NCBI RefSeq assembly: GCF_001297065.1
Contig: NZ_LHOX01000018.1
Coordinates: 248,001-312,000, forward strand
Direction of reading: 5' to 3'
Length of the DNA: 64,000 nt
Source: Enterococcus sp. RIT-PI-f
GTDB taxonomy: Bacteria; Bacillota; Bacilli; Lactobacillales; Enterococcaceae
Below are positions 22,622-31,923 of this stretch, one piece after another. A program made the translations under genes and the position numbers. How positions within the stretch are numbered: position 1 is the first letter of the stretch; each line of letters starts with the position of its first letter. Under the pieces are notes generated by a model. That model was not told the DNA's origin. It searched no databases and saw only the letters and a list, made by a program, of their open reading frames with translations.

Positions 22622-24061
22622 ATGTCAAGTATTGTTGGTTTATTGAAGAGTAAGTTCCGCAATGATTTGCATTTTCCAGAGAAGGGAACAATTTCCGTCC
22701 ACAATGGATATCGTCTATTGTTTTTGTTCAATTTATTTTTGTTTTCGGCTGCTGTGGTGTTGATGGAACCGAGGCAATTGCTTGCTGAAATGCAATTGAT
22801 CCTCTTTTCGGAAAGTCATTTGGTGACGGATTATATCGCGCTGACTTCTGTTGGTACCGCACTTTTTAACAGTAGCATGATGACATTTATTGCGATTTTT
22901 ATCTGCTATCATTACCGTGTGCCGATGACCGGCGGGGCGGTATCAGCGATCTTTATGGTAACGGGATATGGCTTGTTTGGCAAAAATCTGTTGAACTTTA
23001 TCCCAATATTTCTGGGGGTACGGCTGTATTCCTATTTCATGAACGAGCCTTTGAAGAAATTTCTGCTGATTGCTTTGTATGGATCATCTGTATCACCTGT
23101 GGTTAGTTTCTTTGCCTTTAATCAAAGGCTTTCACCTGTTTTGGGCATTGGGGTGGGCTATTTGATTGGGATCGTGATTGGCTTTATCATGGTTCCTTTG
23201 GCACTGCATTTCCAATCTTTGTTTAAACGGGTCAGTTTGTATAGTGCTGGTTTCACTTCTGGGATGCTGTGTACGATGGTTGCGGGTATTTGCCGCATGT
23301 TTGGGTTACAGATTGACCTTAGAGGCATTGTGTCCAATGAACAGCAACCCGAATTGATTGTTTTTTTAGTGATCTTTGGTCTGCTTTTATGCGGGTATGG
23401 TTTGAGAATGGCATCAAAACGCCATCGCTTGAATCTTCGTGCGATTTGGTCCCACAGCGGGAAAATCGAATTAGATATTTTGAGGGATACTGGCGTCTAC
23501 AATACCATGATCAATATGGGGTTGATGACACTCTTATTGGTAGGCTATGTTATGACGATCGACGCCGTGATGAATGGCCCTGTTTTAGGCGCGATCTTTT
23601 GTGTGATTGGCTTTTCTGCCTGCGGTGCGCATGTATTTAATTCGGTACCATTATTACTGGGGGTGACTTTGGCTAACACATTGAATATTTACGCCATGAA
23701 TGAAACGGTAACAGTGACGGCAGCCATTTTTGCGATGATGCTCTGTGCCATTACCAATGCCTATGGCTGGAAGGGTGGCTTGATCGTTGGCTTCATCCAT
23801 ACCTCGATGGTGTTGAATATCGATGTTTTACATGGGGGCTTGAACCTGTATAATAATGGCTTTTCTGGCGGATTGGTTGCGATGATGATCATTCCTTTAC
23901 TGGACTTATCACAGCAACTGAGGAATAAAAGAGCGATTGACCAAGTCGAAGACGCGATGCTAGATAAAGCCGGTATCGTGCTTCATCCCATAAGGCAAGA
24001 GGAAGAACCCACATCCGAGGAACCCCAAGAAACGCGTCTGTCGCTAACGAGAGACAACTAG
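22622..24061 (+). CDS. polytopic membrane protein, DUF1576-like
   Basis: A 479-residue integral membrane protein with roughly 10-12 hydrophobic helices in two similar-looking halves, many Gly residues in helices, and a charged cytosolic tail of about 45 residues. The overall composition fits the DUF1576 family of Firmicute membrane proteins; I give this by resemblance. No transport motif is recognised. GAAAGGGG ribosome site. It stands alone between the nusG terminator and the convergent serine dehydratase genes; a cre-like site in its leader hints at catabolite control. Confidence 0.6.
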   Translation: MSSIVGLLKSKFRNDLHFPEKGTISVHNGYRLLFLFNLFLFSAAVVLMEPRQLLAEMQLILFSESHLVTDYIALTSVGTALFNSSMMTFIAIFICYHYRVPMTGGAVSAIFMVTGYGLFGKNLLNFIPIFLGVRLYSYFMNEPLKKFLLIALYGSSVSPVVSFFAFNQRLSPVLGIGVGYLIGIVIGFIMVPLALHFQSLFKRVSLYSAGFTSGMLCTMVAGICRMFGLQIDLRGIVSNEQQPELIVFLVIFGLLLCGYGLRMASKRHRLNLRAIWSHSGKIELDILRDTGVYNTMINMGLMTLLLVGYVMTIDAVMNGPVLGAIFCVIGFSACGAHVFNSVPLLLGVTLANTLNIYAMNETVTVTAAIFAMMLCAITNAYGWKGGLIVGFIHTSMVLNIDVLHGGLNLYNNGFSGGLVAMMIIPLLDLSQQLRNKRAIDQVEDAMLDKAGIVLHPIRQEEEPTSEEPQETRLSLTRDN

Positions 24062-24074
24062 CAAACAGCGCTAA

Positions 24075-24143
24075 GGAACTACACAAAAAACCAACAACCA
24101 GCTGAAAATCACTGTTTGTCGGCGTTTTGTGTGGTTCTTTTTT
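24075..24143. terminator. bidirectional terminator
   Basis: GAACTACACAAAA (24076-24088) pairs with TTTTGTGTGGTTC (24125-24137) with one G-U, followed by six or more T. It separates the membrane protein gene from sdaAA. Confidence 0.65.
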
Positions 24144-24144
24144 A

Positions 24145-25017
24145 TTAATGACTGTTGGCTAAAATCTCAGCCTGCAGACGTTGGGCTGTCGGCGTCATAG
24201 CTAGGCCACCTTCTGCCGTTTCTTTAAAAATACTGGGCATTTGCCGCCCCACTTGGTACATCGCTGCTACGACTTCATCAGGGGGAATGACACTTTCGAT
24301 CCCTGCTAAGGCCATATCTGCCGAAATGAAGGCTTGGGATGAGCCAAGGGCATTTCGCTTGACGCAAGGCACTTCAACAAGTCCTGCCACCGGATCACAG
24401 ATCAAGCCCATCATATTTTTTAAGGTGATAGCGACCGCTTGCGCCGCTTGGTGAGCGGAACCTTGTTTGGCACAGACCAACGCAGCCGCAGCCATGGCGC
24501 TGGCTGAACCGATCTCTGCTTGGCAACCGCCTTCAGCGCCAGAGATCGAGGCATTGTTGGCAATCACTAGGCCAAAGGCACCAGCGGTAAATAGAAAATC
24601 GATTTGTTCCTGACGTGTCATGCGCAATCGTTCCCGCACAGCCATCAAGACACCCGAAACAACGCCGGCACTGCCAGCAGTAGGAGTCGCACAGATCAAG
24701 CCCATTTTGGCATTGACTTCATTGACAGCAATCGCATTTTGGACTGCCTGTAAGATCGTATCGCCACTCAAAAAGTCGCCAGCTGCGATATAATCATTCA
24801 TCTTTGCCGCATCCCCGCCAGTCAATCCGGTGACCGAAGTCACACCAGCGACACCTTCAGCCACGGATTGCTCCATCACGGTTAAGTTTTTGTCCATTAA
24901 AGCAACGATTTGTTCGTGGCTGCGTCCAGTATTTTCCATTTCAACGGCAATCATCATTTCTGCGACAGAGGAATAGTCTTTGCTTTGGGTTACAAGTTCA
25001 TCAATTGTATAAAACAT
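24145..25017 (-). CDS. sdaAA: L-serine dehydratase, iron-sulfur-dependent, alpha subunit
   Basis: A 290-residue SdaA alpha chain. Motifs include CATPTAGSAGVVSGVL, EGGCQAEIGSASAMAAAALV and LICDPVAGLVEVPCVKRNA, which carry the Cys ligands of the catalytic 4Fe-4S cluster. It deaminates L-serine to pyruvate with the beta subunit, encoded 12 bases upstream. Cytosolic, oxygen-sensitive in this family. Confidence 0.94.
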   Translation of the reverse strand: MFYTIDELVTQSKDYSSVAEMMIAVEMENTGRSHEQIVALMDKNLTVMEQSVAEGVAGVTSVTGLTGGDAAKMNDYIAAGDFLSGDTILQAVQNAIAVNEVNAKMGLICATPTAGSAGVVSGVLMAVRERLRMTRQEQIDFLFTAGAFGLVIANNASISGAEGGCQAEIGSASAMAAAALVCAKQGSAHQAAQAVAITLKNMMGLICDPVAGLVEVPCVKRNALGSSQAFISADMALAGIESVIPPDEVVAAMYQVGRQMPSIFKETAEGGLAMTPTAQRLQAEILANSH

Positions 25018-25029
25018 CTTTTTGCTCCT

Positions 25030-25695
25030 TTAATCAAAATAAGCCGCACTAAATACGTGGGGAAGGACCTTGATCTGTTGGGCCAATTGATCGTTCCGCT
25101 GATCGACCTCAATGATCATAATGGCTTTGTCGCCGACAGATTCTCTGGTAACGGTCATCGTCCCAATATTGATGGCTGCCTCAGACAACAGATTCGTTAC
25201 TTTGGCAATCATACCAGGCACATCTTGGTGAACGATCACATAAGTTGGCGTACCTAATGTCAAAGAGATCTTAAACCCGTTCAATTCAGAGATTTGGATA
25301 TTGCCACCGCCAATTGAGATACCCGTCACTGACAATTTGTGGTCTCCCTTAGTCAAAATCATTTTGACCATATTGGGATGCTCTGCTTTTTCTTTTTTAG
25401 GGACAAATAAAACTTCGATGTTTTCTTCATAAGCTAGTTTCAGAGAATCAGCCAGACGGGCATCATCTGGATTCATTCCCAGTAAACCACCGACAAGGGC
25501 AATATCTGTACCATGGCCCCGGTAGGTTTTCGCAAAAGATTCATATAATAGAATATCGACAGTATCCGGTTTTTCTCCGAAAATACTGCGAACGATTTTT
25601 CCGATCCGTGCTGCACCAGCGGTATGCGAACTGCTAGGGCCTACCATGATCGGACCAATAATATCAAATACACTGCGGTACTTTAATTGTTCCAT
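25030..25695 (-). CDS. sdaAB: L-serine dehydratase, iron-sulfur-dependent, beta subunit
   Basis: A 221-residue SdaB-type chain: N-terminal substrate domain with FDIIGPIMVGPSSSHTAGA, and a C-terminal ACT domain (YVIVHQDVPGMIAKVTNLL) likely to bind serine or another effector. First gene of the two-gene operon with sdaAA, GAGGTG ribosome site. Confidence 0.94.
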   Translation of the reverse strand: MEQLKYRSVFDIIGPIMVGPSSSHTAGAARIGKIVRSIFGEKPDTVDILLYESFAKTYRGHGTDIALVGGLLGMNPDDARLADSLKLAYEENIEVLFVPKKEKAEHPNMVKMILTKGDHKLSVTGISIGGGNIQISELNGFKISLTLGTPTYVIVHQDVPGMIAKVTNLLSEAAINIGTMTVTRESVGDKAIMIIEVDQRNDQLAQQIKVLPHVFSAAYFD

Positions 25696-25854
25696 TTTTT
25701 CACCTCAGGATTCATGATTCAAAAAGATTTCAGTAGTAGTGTAGCATAGAAAGAGGAGAGTACAAGTAAAGGAAAGCAAAATACGTAAAAAATTATTTTT
25801 CTAATGATCGCTGTCATATTCTATAGATCGTGGCAGAAATGAAAGAAAAAATAC

Positions 25855-25882
25855 TTGAAATTATCTTTAAAGATGCTATAAT
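25855..25882 (+). promoter_or_regulatory. rplKA promoter
   Basis: -35 TTGAAA, 16-base spacer, extended -10 TGC-TATAAT. The predicted start leaves a leader of about 105 bases before rplK. Confidence 0.7.
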
Positions 25883-25934
25883 ATTCCAGTGTGCGTTCGT
25901 CACATGTTTTTTGTGTGTGCACATGAACCATCTA

Positions 25935-25972
25935 GTGGGAGGAGAAATTTGGATCTCCAATACACCACATCA
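25935..25972 (+). promoter_or_regulatory. L1-binding leader motif before rplK
   Basis: GTGGGAGG followed after about 20 bases by CACCACATCA. The same pair occurs before rplA. It copies the base of the L1 stalk of 23S rRNA (GGUGGGAGG... UACCACC), the known basis of L1 autoregulation. Confidence 0.6.
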
Positions 25973-25994
25973 CGGACTCAAGGAGGTATGTCTC

Positions 25995-26417
25995 GTGGCA
26001 AAAAAAGTAGAAAAAATCGTTAAATTGCAAATTCCTGCAGGTAAAGCAACACCAGCTCCGCCAGTAGGTCCTGCGCTAGGTCAAGCGGGCGTCAATATCA
26101 TGGGATTCACAAAAGAATTCAATGCACGTACAGCTGAGCAAGCAGGGTTGATCATTCCCGTAGTGATCTCTGTATACGAAGACCGTTCATTCACTTTCGT
26201 TACAAAAACACCACCAGCAGCAGTATTATTGAAAAAAGCAGCAAACATTGAAAAAGGTTCAGGCGAACCAAACAAAACTAAAGTTGCAAAAGTTTCACGC
26301 GATCAAGTAAAAGAAATCGCTGAATTGAAAATGGAAGACCTAAACGCAGCTGACGTTGAAGCAGCAATGCGCATGGTTGAAGGAACTGCACGAAGCATGG
26401 GAATCACTGTAGAATAA
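25995..26417 (+). CDS. rplK: 50S ribosomal protein L11
   Basis: A 140-residue L11: [20 protein letters not shown], then [15 protein letters not shown] and the C-terminal rRNA-binding region ending [11 protein letters not shown]. The start is GTG at 25995, with AGGAGG eight bases upstream; a longer frame upstream is leader sequence. It forms the GTPase-associated centre and is co-transcribed with rplA. Confidence 0.96.
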   Translation: MAKKVEKIVKLQIPAGKATPAPPVGPALGQAGVNIMGFTKEFNARTAEQAGLIIPVVISVYEDRSFTFVTKTPPAAVLLKKAANIEKGSGEPNKTKVAKVSRDQVKEIAELKMEDLNAADVEAAMRMVEGTARSMGITVE

Positions 26418-26477
26418 TTTTTACAGTCCTAAGAAAGTAGCTTCTCAGTCGGCTCTATATTGAAAAATATGGGACAC

Positions 26478-26507
26478 GTGGGAGGTTCTACCGTTATAAC
26501 CACATCA
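26478..26507 (+). promoter_or_regulatory. L1-binding leader motif before rplA
   Basis: GTGGGAGG, 13 bases, ACCACATCA, directly before the AAGGAGG of rplA, so L1 binding would cover the ribosome site. Second copy of the motif found before rplK. Confidence 0.65.
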
Positions 26508-26520
26508 AGGAGGAAACAAA

Positions 26521-27210
26521 ATGGCTAAAAAAAGCAAAAAAATGCAAGATGCATTGAAAAAAGTTGATGCTACAAAAGCTTATTCAGTTGAAGAAGCAGT
26601 AGCTTTGGCAAAAGAAACAAACATTGCAAAATTCGACGCAACGGTTGAAGTTGCTTACAAATTGAATGTAGACCCTAAAAAAGCGGACCAACAAATCCGT
26701 GGCGCGGTCGTATTACCAAACGGTACTGGTAAAACACAAACTGTTTTAGTTTTTGCTAAAGGCGAAAAAGCCAAAGAAGCAGAAGCAGCTGGTGCTGATT
26801 TCGTTGGTGACGACGATATGGTCCAAAAAATCCAAGGTGGCTGGTTTGATTTTGACGTTGTTGTTGCAACGCCAGATATGATGGCTACTGTTGGTAAATT
26901 AGGTCGTGTATTAGGCCCTAAAGGTTTGATGCCTAACCCTAAAACTGGTACTGTAACAATGGACGTAACAAAAGCTGTCAACGAAGTAAAAGCTGGTAAA
27001 GTGACTTACCGTGTTGACAAAGCTGGAAATATCCATGTACCAATTGGTAAAGTATCATTTGATGATGCGAAATTGATCGAAAACTTCCAAACAATCCATG
27101 ACACATTGTTGAAAGCTAAACCTTCAGCAGCAAAAGGTCAATACATGAAAAATATTACTGTAACGACTACTTTTGGTCCTGGGATCCACGTTGAGCAAGC
27201 TTCTTTCTAA
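26521..27210 (+). CDS. rplA: 50S ribosomal protein L1
   Basis: A 229-residue L1 with the typical N-terminal [21 protein letters not shown] and the signature [19 protein letters not shown]. It binds the L1 stalk of 23S rRNA and, in many bacteria, its own mRNA. AAGGAGG ribosome site; second gene of the rplKA operon. Confidence 0.97.
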   Translation: MAKKSKKMQDALKKVDATKAYSVEEAVALAKETNIAKFDATVEVAYKLNVDPKKADQQIRGAVVLPNGTGKTQTVLVFAKGEKAKEAEAAGADFVGDDDMVQKIQGGWFDFDVVVATPDMMATVGKLGRVLGPKGLMPNPKTGTVTMDVTKAVNEVKAGKVTYRVDKAGNIHVPIGKVSFDDAKLIENFQTIHDTLLKAKPSAAKGQYMKNITVTTTFGPGIHVEQASF

Positions 27211-27239
27211 TTCAAAATAAAAAATTCAAAAACTTTTAT

Positions 27240-27393
27240 TGACTTGGCTGCCTTATCTATGGTAAGGTAGTCAAGGTTAAAAGTTTAACTGTACCGAAGA
27301 CAGTAGGTGGCGTCAGCCTTAATTTCCTACCGAGGACGTTTATTGAGAGTATTCAATAGTCCCTCTATGTCTACGGTGGCATAGGGTTTTTTT
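27240..27393 (+). promoter_or_regulatory. L10 leader of rplJL with attenuator
   Basis: The non-coding leader contains the conserved L10-leader core (ACCGAAGACAGTAGG... CCTACCGAGGACG) known from Gram-positive rplJL operons. It ends with a hairpin (CCCTCTATG / CATAGGG) plus seven T near 27393. The L10(L12)4 complex binds such leaders and promotes termination. Confidence 0.8.
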
Positions 27394-27452
27394 ATGTTTT
27401 GGTCAACAAAGCACAAGAAACTCTTCCATCAAAATCAGGAGGTGAAATATAA

Positions 27453-27953
27453 ATGAGTGAAGCAGCTATCGCTAAAAAATCCGCGATCGTCGATGAAGTA
27501 AGTGAAAAGTTCTCTGCAGCCGCATCAGTAGTCGTTGTTGATTACCGTGGATTAACTGTTGATGAAGTAACACGCTTACGTAAACAATTGCGTGATGCAA
27601 ACGTTGAAATGAAAGTTATCAAAAATTCTATTCTTTCTCGTGCTGCTGAAAAAGCTGGTCTTGAAGGTTTAGGTGAAGTATTCACTGGACCAACAGCCGT
27701 AGCATTCAGTAACGAAGACGTTGTTGCACCTGCAAAAATCATTAACGATTTCGCAAAAGATGCTAAAGCATTAGAAATCAAAGGCGGTATCATCGAAGGC
27801 AAAGTTTCTTCTGTCGAAGAAATCGTTGCATTGGCGAAATTGCCAAACCGCGAAGGACTTCTTTCTATGTTGCTATCTGTGCTACAAGCACCTATCCGCA
27901 ACGTGGCTTACGCTGTCAAAGCAGTGGCAGAAAAAGAAGAAGATGCAGCTTAA
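27453..27953 (+). CDS. rplJ: 50S ribosomal protein L10
   Basis: A 166-residue L10: [20 protein letters not shown], then [14 protein letters not shown], with a C-terminal helix that holds L12 dimers. CAGGAGGTG ribosome site. Regulated by the leader in front. Confidence 0.96.
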   Translation: MSEAAIAKKSAIVDEVSEKFSAAASVVVVDYRGLTVDEVTRLRKQLRDANVEMKVIKNSILSRAAEKAGLEGLGEVFTGPTAVAFSNEDVVAPAKIINDFAKDAKALEIKGGIIEGKVSSVEEIVALAKLPNREGLLSMLLSVLQAPIRNVAYAVKAVAEKEEDAA

Positions 27954-28015
27954 TTGCCGCATGATCATCAGTTATTAAACAAATAAAACTATTCAACTAA
28001 ATGGAGGAAAACAAA

Positions 28016-28387
28016 ATGGCATTGAACATTGAAAACATTGTCGAAGAGCTAAAAGGCGCGACAATCTTAGAATTAAACGATTTAATTAAAGCTATCGAAG
28101 AAGAATTTGGCGTATCTGCTGCAGCTCCTGTAGCTGTAGCTGGTGGAGCTGGCGACGGCGCTGCTGCTGAAGAACAAACTGAGTTCACTGTAGAATTAAC
28201 TGCAGCTGGCGATCAAAAAGTTAAAGTAATCAAAGCAGTCCGCGAAGCAACTGGCTTAGGCTTGAAAGAAGCTAAAGCAGTAGTTGATGGCGCTCCTACA
28301 GCTGTTAAAGAAGGCATCTCTAAAGACGATGCTGAAGCATTGAAAGCAGCTTTAGAAGAAGTTGGCGCTTCAGTAACAGTTAAATAA
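28016..28387 (+). CDS. rplL: 50S ribosomal protein L7/L12
   Basis: A 123-residue L12 with N-terminal dimerisation domain, Ala/Gly hinge ([15 protein letters not shown]) and C-terminal factor-binding domain ([20 protein letters not shown]). ATG at 28016 is served by GGAGG; an ATG at 28001 is part of that site. Followed by a strong terminator. Confidence 0.97.
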   Translation: MALNIENIVEELKGATILELNDLIKAIEEEFGVSAAAPVAVAGGAGDGAAAEEQTEFTVELTAAGDQKVKVIKAVREATGLGLKEAKAVVDGAPTAVKEGISKDDAEALKAALEEVGASVTVK

Positions 28388-28402
28388 TCACTCTTGATTT
28401 TT

Positions 28403-28445
28403 AAGAGCTGGAATCCTTAGTCGATAAGGTTCCAGCTCTTTTTTG
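28403..28445 (+). terminator. rplJL terminator
   Basis: AAGAGCTGGAATCCTTA / TAAGGTTCCAGCTCTT, 16 pairs with one mismatch, then T-rich sequence. Confidence 0.9.
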
Positions 28446-28650
28446 TTTTTTTTTGACCATCCGTGTAGTCAAATATTTAGAAGATAAACCATCTTATAAT
28501 CATTTCTTAGCACTGTCTTTTGTTGTTTGAAACGGGTAGTTACTGTTGGGTATCGCATTTCTGGATGTTCTTTTCTTGGAAGTATGTTTTTTTATATGGC
28601 TTATAGTAAATTTAAGCTGAATAAAGGAGATGACAAAACAGGCTATGATG
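28446..28650. other. non-coding spacer
   Basis: AT-rich, with short broken hydrophobic frames on both strands but no ribosome site and start together. Probably decayed sequence. Confidence 0.4.
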
Positions 28651-28693
28651 AAAAAATTTGATCCATCTAATCTATGCAGATTGGATGGATCAG
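28651..28693 (-). terminator. terminator of the VOC gene
   Basis: Minus strand TGATCCATCCAATCT / AGATTAGATGGATCA with a 4-base loop, followed by AATTTTTT. Confidence 0.75.
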
Positions 28694-28710
28694 ATAAGAT
28701 AAGGTGAAGT

Positions 28711-29133
28711 TTAAGGTAGTCTAGATTGCATGATATGATTTTCTCCGTATTGAATGAGATCCCATAAATTACCATATAAATCTTTAAAAACTGCTACTTT
28801 GCCATAATCTGCTGTTTTCGGATCTCTAACGAAAGTCACCCCTTTTGCTAATAGCTTGTTGTAGTCACGTTCAAAATCATCAGTGGCGAGAAAAAGAAAA
28901 ACTCTTCCACCAGCTTGGTTTCCTACAAAATTTTCTTGAACCGGTTTAGAGGCTTTGGCTAATAAAACTGTCTTACCGGTTGAATTTGGTGGTGCTATGA
29001 CTACCCAACGTTTGTCTTGTTCGGGTTGATAAGTGTCCTCGATCAAGATGAAATCAAGTTTTTCAGTGTAAAATTGAATGGCTTCATCGTAATCATTCAC
29101 CACTAAAGCGATATGGGCAATATTTTGTTTCAT
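28711..29133 (-). CDS. VOC (glyoxalase/bleomycin-resistance) family protein
   Basis: A 140-residue single vicinal-oxygen-chelate domain: start NIAHIALVVNDYDEAIQFY, metal-site pattern with His in the first strand, and Glu/Asp-rich C-terminal FKDLYGNLWDLIQYG. Family members bind or transform small molecules; the role is not predictable. The second ATG (29133) is used because AGGAGG is seven bases before it. Single gene. Confidence 0.85.
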   Translation of the reverse strand: MKQNIAHIALVVNDYDEAIQFYTEKLDFILIEDTYQPEQDKRWVVIAPPNSTGKTVLLAKASKPVQENFVGNQAGGRVFLFLATDDFERDYNKLLAKGVTFVRDPKTADYGKVAVFKDLYGNLWDLIQYGENHIMQSRLP

Positions 29134-29301
29134 GTACATTCCTCCTTGAAATTGAATAACTAAATAGTAGCATAAAAAAGAAGGAGTCCTTCAATGAAGG
29201 ATCTTTTTTAATTCACGTGCGACTATCTCATATTGATTCTATGCATGATTCTCGTGATTGTTCGATTGATGGGAATTAGCGAAATACAGTATAAAAAAGC
29301 T

Positions 29302-29345
29302 AATAACGTACAGTCAGCATTCTTCCATGCTGACTGTACGTTATT
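29302..29345. terminator. 19-bp perfect hairpin, bidirectional terminator
   Basis: AATAACGTACAGTCAGCAT and its exact complement around a 6-base loop, with T-rich ends on both strands. It includes the stop codon of the small membrane protein. Confidence 0.85.
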
Positions 29346-29514
29346 TTTTGCGGAATTGCTGGAATAAAAAAACAAAAATAAAAAAGAACAAAGATTCCCA
29401 AAGCGTTGTGGTCCAGCTGAAATTGCGGCTGATCCCAAAGAATAAATTACCCATATTGGAAATAAACAAATACAGGAGTGTGGCTAGTAGGGCATAAGCC
29501 AGACGTTTTCCCAT
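29341..29514 (-). CDS. 57-residue two-helix membrane protein
   Basis: ATG at 29514 with AAGGGGG upstream. The product has two hydrophobic segments (LAYALLATLLYLFI and LWESLFFFIFVFLF) separated by a short loop, and ends QQFRKK. Its stop lies inside a terminator hairpin, consistent with a compact real gene. No function known. Confidence 0.6.
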   Translation of the reverse strand: MGKRLAYALLATLLYLFISNMGNLFFGISRNFSWTTTLWESLFFFIFVFLFQQFRKK

Positions 29515-29602
29515 TGAGATAACCCCCTTTTTCACCATTTTAACAAGTGAAGGAAGAGGGGGCAAATGTTTTCTTTAGAAAAACGTGTGCACACACAGAA
29601 AA

Positions 29603-29632
29603 AGCCGTTTCCTTTCGAAAACGACTTATATC
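29603..29632 (-). terminator. ilvE terminator
   Basis: Minus strand GTCGTTT / AAACGGC (one G-U) followed by five T, just behind the ilvE stop. Confidence 0.6.
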
Positions 29633-29643
29633 CAGTAAACATT

Positions 29644-30666
29644 TTAGTCGAGGGCAACATCAAATATCCATCCTTCAGGTGCTTCAAGGTCACCAAATTG
29701 GATACCAGTCAATTGATCGTATAACGCTTTTGTTTTAGGGCCAACTTCAGTTTCACTATAAAAAACATGGAAATCATCCCCATTTTGGATACCGCCGATC
29801 GGCGAGATCACTGCAGCAGTCCCGCAGGCACCAGCTTCGACAAAATGATCAAGCTCGTCAACAAATACATCTCCTTCGATGGCAGTTAAGCCTAATGCAT
29901 GTTCTGCTAAATAGAGCAGGGAATATTTGGTGATACTAGGTAAAATCGAAGGGGATTTCGGTGTGATGAATTGGTCATCGCCTGTGATCCCAAAGAAGTT
30001 CGCTGAACCGACTTCTTCAATTTTGGTATGTGTTTCAGGGTCCAAGTAAATACAGTCGGAAAACGCGCGTTCATGGGCTTCAAATCCTGGCAATAAGCTG
30101 GCTGCATAATTGCCGCCGACTTTTGCAGCGCCAGTCCCATTGGGTGCTGCCCGGTCATAATCAGACACGATAAAGTTGGTAGGCGCCAATCCACCTTTGA
30201 AGTATGGCCCAACTGGCATACAAAAAACAGTGAAAATGTATTCAGGTGCAGGACTCACACCGATGTTTTCACCCACACCGATCAATAAAGGTCTGAGGTA
30301 TAATGTTGCGCCGCTGCCATAAGGCGGGACAAATTCTTGGTTGGCTTTCACGACTTGATTCACAGCCGCTAAGAACATTTCTTCCGGTACTTGTGGCATA
30401 CGCAAGCGGTACGCACTGCGATTGAACCGTTTGCTGTTTTCGTCTGGGCGAAAAAGGTTGACACCGCCATCTTTGCGGCGATAGGCCTTCAATCCCTCAA
30501 AACATTGCTGCCCATAATGCAAGGCAGTAGAACCTTCGTGAATATGCAGATAATTGTCCTCTGTTAATTCACCCTGACTCCATTCACCGTCTTTCCATGT
30601 AGCAAGAAAACGCCATGGCGTTTTGATATAAGAAAATCCCAAATTTGACCAATCGATCGTTGTCAT
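29644..30666 (-). CDS. ilvE: branched-chain amino acid aminotransferase
   Basis: A 340-residue class IV PLP aminotransferase of the bacterial/eukaryotic-type [29 protein letters not shown], and the PLP Lys in [11 protein letters not shown] (about residue 200). It interconverts Leu, Ile and Val with their keto acids. Start chosen at ATG 30666, where the conserved sequence begins, with AAAGGGTG upstream. A CodY box lies about 60 bases upstream of the start, and an extended -10 TGC-TATACT at 30695-30700 on the minus strand. Confidence 0.94.
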   Translation of the reverse strand: MTTIDWSNLGFSYIKTPWRFLATWKDGEWSQGELTEDNYLHIHEGSTALHYGQQCFEGLKAYRRKDGGVNLFRPDENSKRFNRSAYRLRMPQVPEEMFLAAVNQVVKANQEFVPPYGSGATLYLRPLLIGVGENIGVSPAPEYIFTVFCMPVGPYFKGGLAPTNFIVSDYDRAAPNGTGAAKVGGNYAASLLPGFEAHERAFSDCIYLDPETHTKIEEVGSANFFGITGDDQFITPKSPSILPSITKYSLLYLAEHALGLTAIEGDVFVDELDHFVEAGACGTAAVISPIGGIQNGDDFHVFYSETEVGPKTKALYDQLTGIQFGDLEAPEGWIFDVALD

Positions 30667-30723
30667 TTGTTCACACCCTTTTTTAATTTTTATTAGTATA
30701 GCACTAACGATTTGAAAAGTCAT

Positions 30724-30738
30724 TATTTTCTGAAAATT
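30724..30738. promoter_or_regulatory. CodY box between ilvE and ilvA
   Basis: TATTTTCTGAAAATT matches AATTTTCWGAAAATT at 14 of 15 positions. It lies just upstream of the ilvE promoter and could also act on the divergent ilvA. Confidence 0.75.
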
Positions 30739-30869
30739 TACCGGTATTTTCTAAAGTTCCCCTATGCAAGGCGTAAATTTTTGCAAAGAAAGGGAGATTC
30801 AATCGATTGTATTTCTCAAATTTGTGTGCTTCAATAAAGAGGTAAAAAAACAAATAAGGAGGCTTGAAC

Positions 30870-31838
30870 GTGACAACGCAATTAAGGACAGACTATACAG
30901 GTGTCGAAGAGGCCTATCAACGGTTAAAACCGATCATGATCCATACACCACTGGCGCCATCAAATATTTTAGGGAAGGAGAAAGAGGGGGCCATCTTTCT
31001 CAAATTGGAAAATCTGCAACGAACAGGTTCTTTCAAAGCCCGCGGTGCCTATAATAAATTGTCTTCTCTGACTGAGGATGAACGCAGCCGTGGCGTGATT
31101 GCTTGTTCTGCTGGGAATCATGCCCAAGGCGTAGCATTGGCGGGGTCTTTGTTAGGCATCAAAGTGCGGATCTTTATGCCCCTGACTGCTGCCAGAACCA
31201 AAATTGAGGCGACCCAAAATTATGGCGCACAAGTTGTGTTGGCCGGGGAGACTTTCGATGAGACCAAACAGATCACTTTAGAAGCCATGAAAGAGAGTGG
31301 AGAAGTCTTTGTTTCACCATTTGATGATGCAGCTGTTATGGAGGGACAAGGAACGATTGCCTTGGAACTATTGGAGGATCTGCCTTTGATCGATAATGTG
31401 ATCGTCCCAATTGGCGGTGGCGGACTGATTGCAGGTATCGCCTTGGCATTAAAGGCATTAAGACCAGAAGTCAAGATCATTGGCGTGCAATCATATGGAG
31501 TGTATGGCATGATTGCTTCTATTTGGCAGCAAAAATTAGTAGCCAATCGAAGAAATCGAACATTGGCAGACGGTTGTGACGTCGCTCTGGCAGGGGAGTT
31601 GACATATGATATTTTAAGAACTAGAATCGATGAAACCGTATTAGTTGAAGAAAAAGATATTGAACAGGCCATTCATTATCTTGCTTTGAAAGAAAAAGTC
31701 ATTGCCGAAGGGGCTGGGGCCCTGAGTACGGCAGCAATTCTCAGTGGGCAGATCGATCACTTGTTGAAAGGCAAGAACACTGTTGCCATCGTATCGGGTG
31801 GGAATATTGATTTTTCGGTGTTTAAAGAAATCATTTGA
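30870..31838 (+). CDS. ilvA: threonine ammonia-lyase (short form)
   Basis: A 322-residue fold-type II PLP enzyme. PLP Lys in TGSFKARGAYNKL, substrate loop SAGNHAQG, and PLP phosphate loop GGGGLIAGIA. It converts threonine to 2-oxobutanoate. It lacks the C-terminal ACT regulatory domains of full biosynthetic IlvA, so it is of the TdcB-like short form. GTG at 30870 is chosen because AAGGAGG lies seven bases before it. It is divergent from ilvE with a shared CodY box region. Confidence 0.9.
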   Translation: MTTQLRTDYTGVEEAYQRLKPIMIHTPLAPSNILGKEKEGAIFLKLENLQRTGSFKARGAYNKLSSLTEDERSRGVIACSAGNHAQGVALAGSLLGIKVRIFMPLTAARTKIEATQNYGAQVVLAGETFDETKQITLEAMKESGEVFVSPFDDAAVMEGQGTIALELLEDLPLIDNVIVPIGGGGLIAGIALALKALRPEVKIIGVQSYGVYGMIASIWQQKLVANRRNRTLADGCDVALAGELTYDILRTRIDETVLVEEKDIEQAIHYLALKEKVIAEGAGALSTAAILSGQIDHLLKGKNTVAIVSGGNIDFSVFKEII

Positions 31839-31868
31839 TTTGAAGGAGTATCCAATTCATTGAATGAA

Positions 31869-31914
31869 CCTTAGGAACCAGTGACAGCTGCAAGTTGGTG
31901 GTTCCTAGGGTTTT
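31869..31914. terminator. terminator between convergent genes
   Basis: CCTTAGGAACCA / TGGTTCCTAGGG, 12 pairs with one G-U or mismatch, then four T. Confidence 0.7.
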
Positions 31915-31923
31915 ATTGTTGCG

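Noticed and set aside
28500-28775. A 91-codon minus frame behind rplL.
   Set aside because: It crosses the VOC terminator and the end of the VOC gene, with no ribosome site; composition is not protein-like.
29223-29438. Hydrophobic short frames on both strands around the 19-bp hairpin.
   Set aside because: They depend on the hairpin sequence and overlap the better supported 57-residue gene; no ribosome sites.
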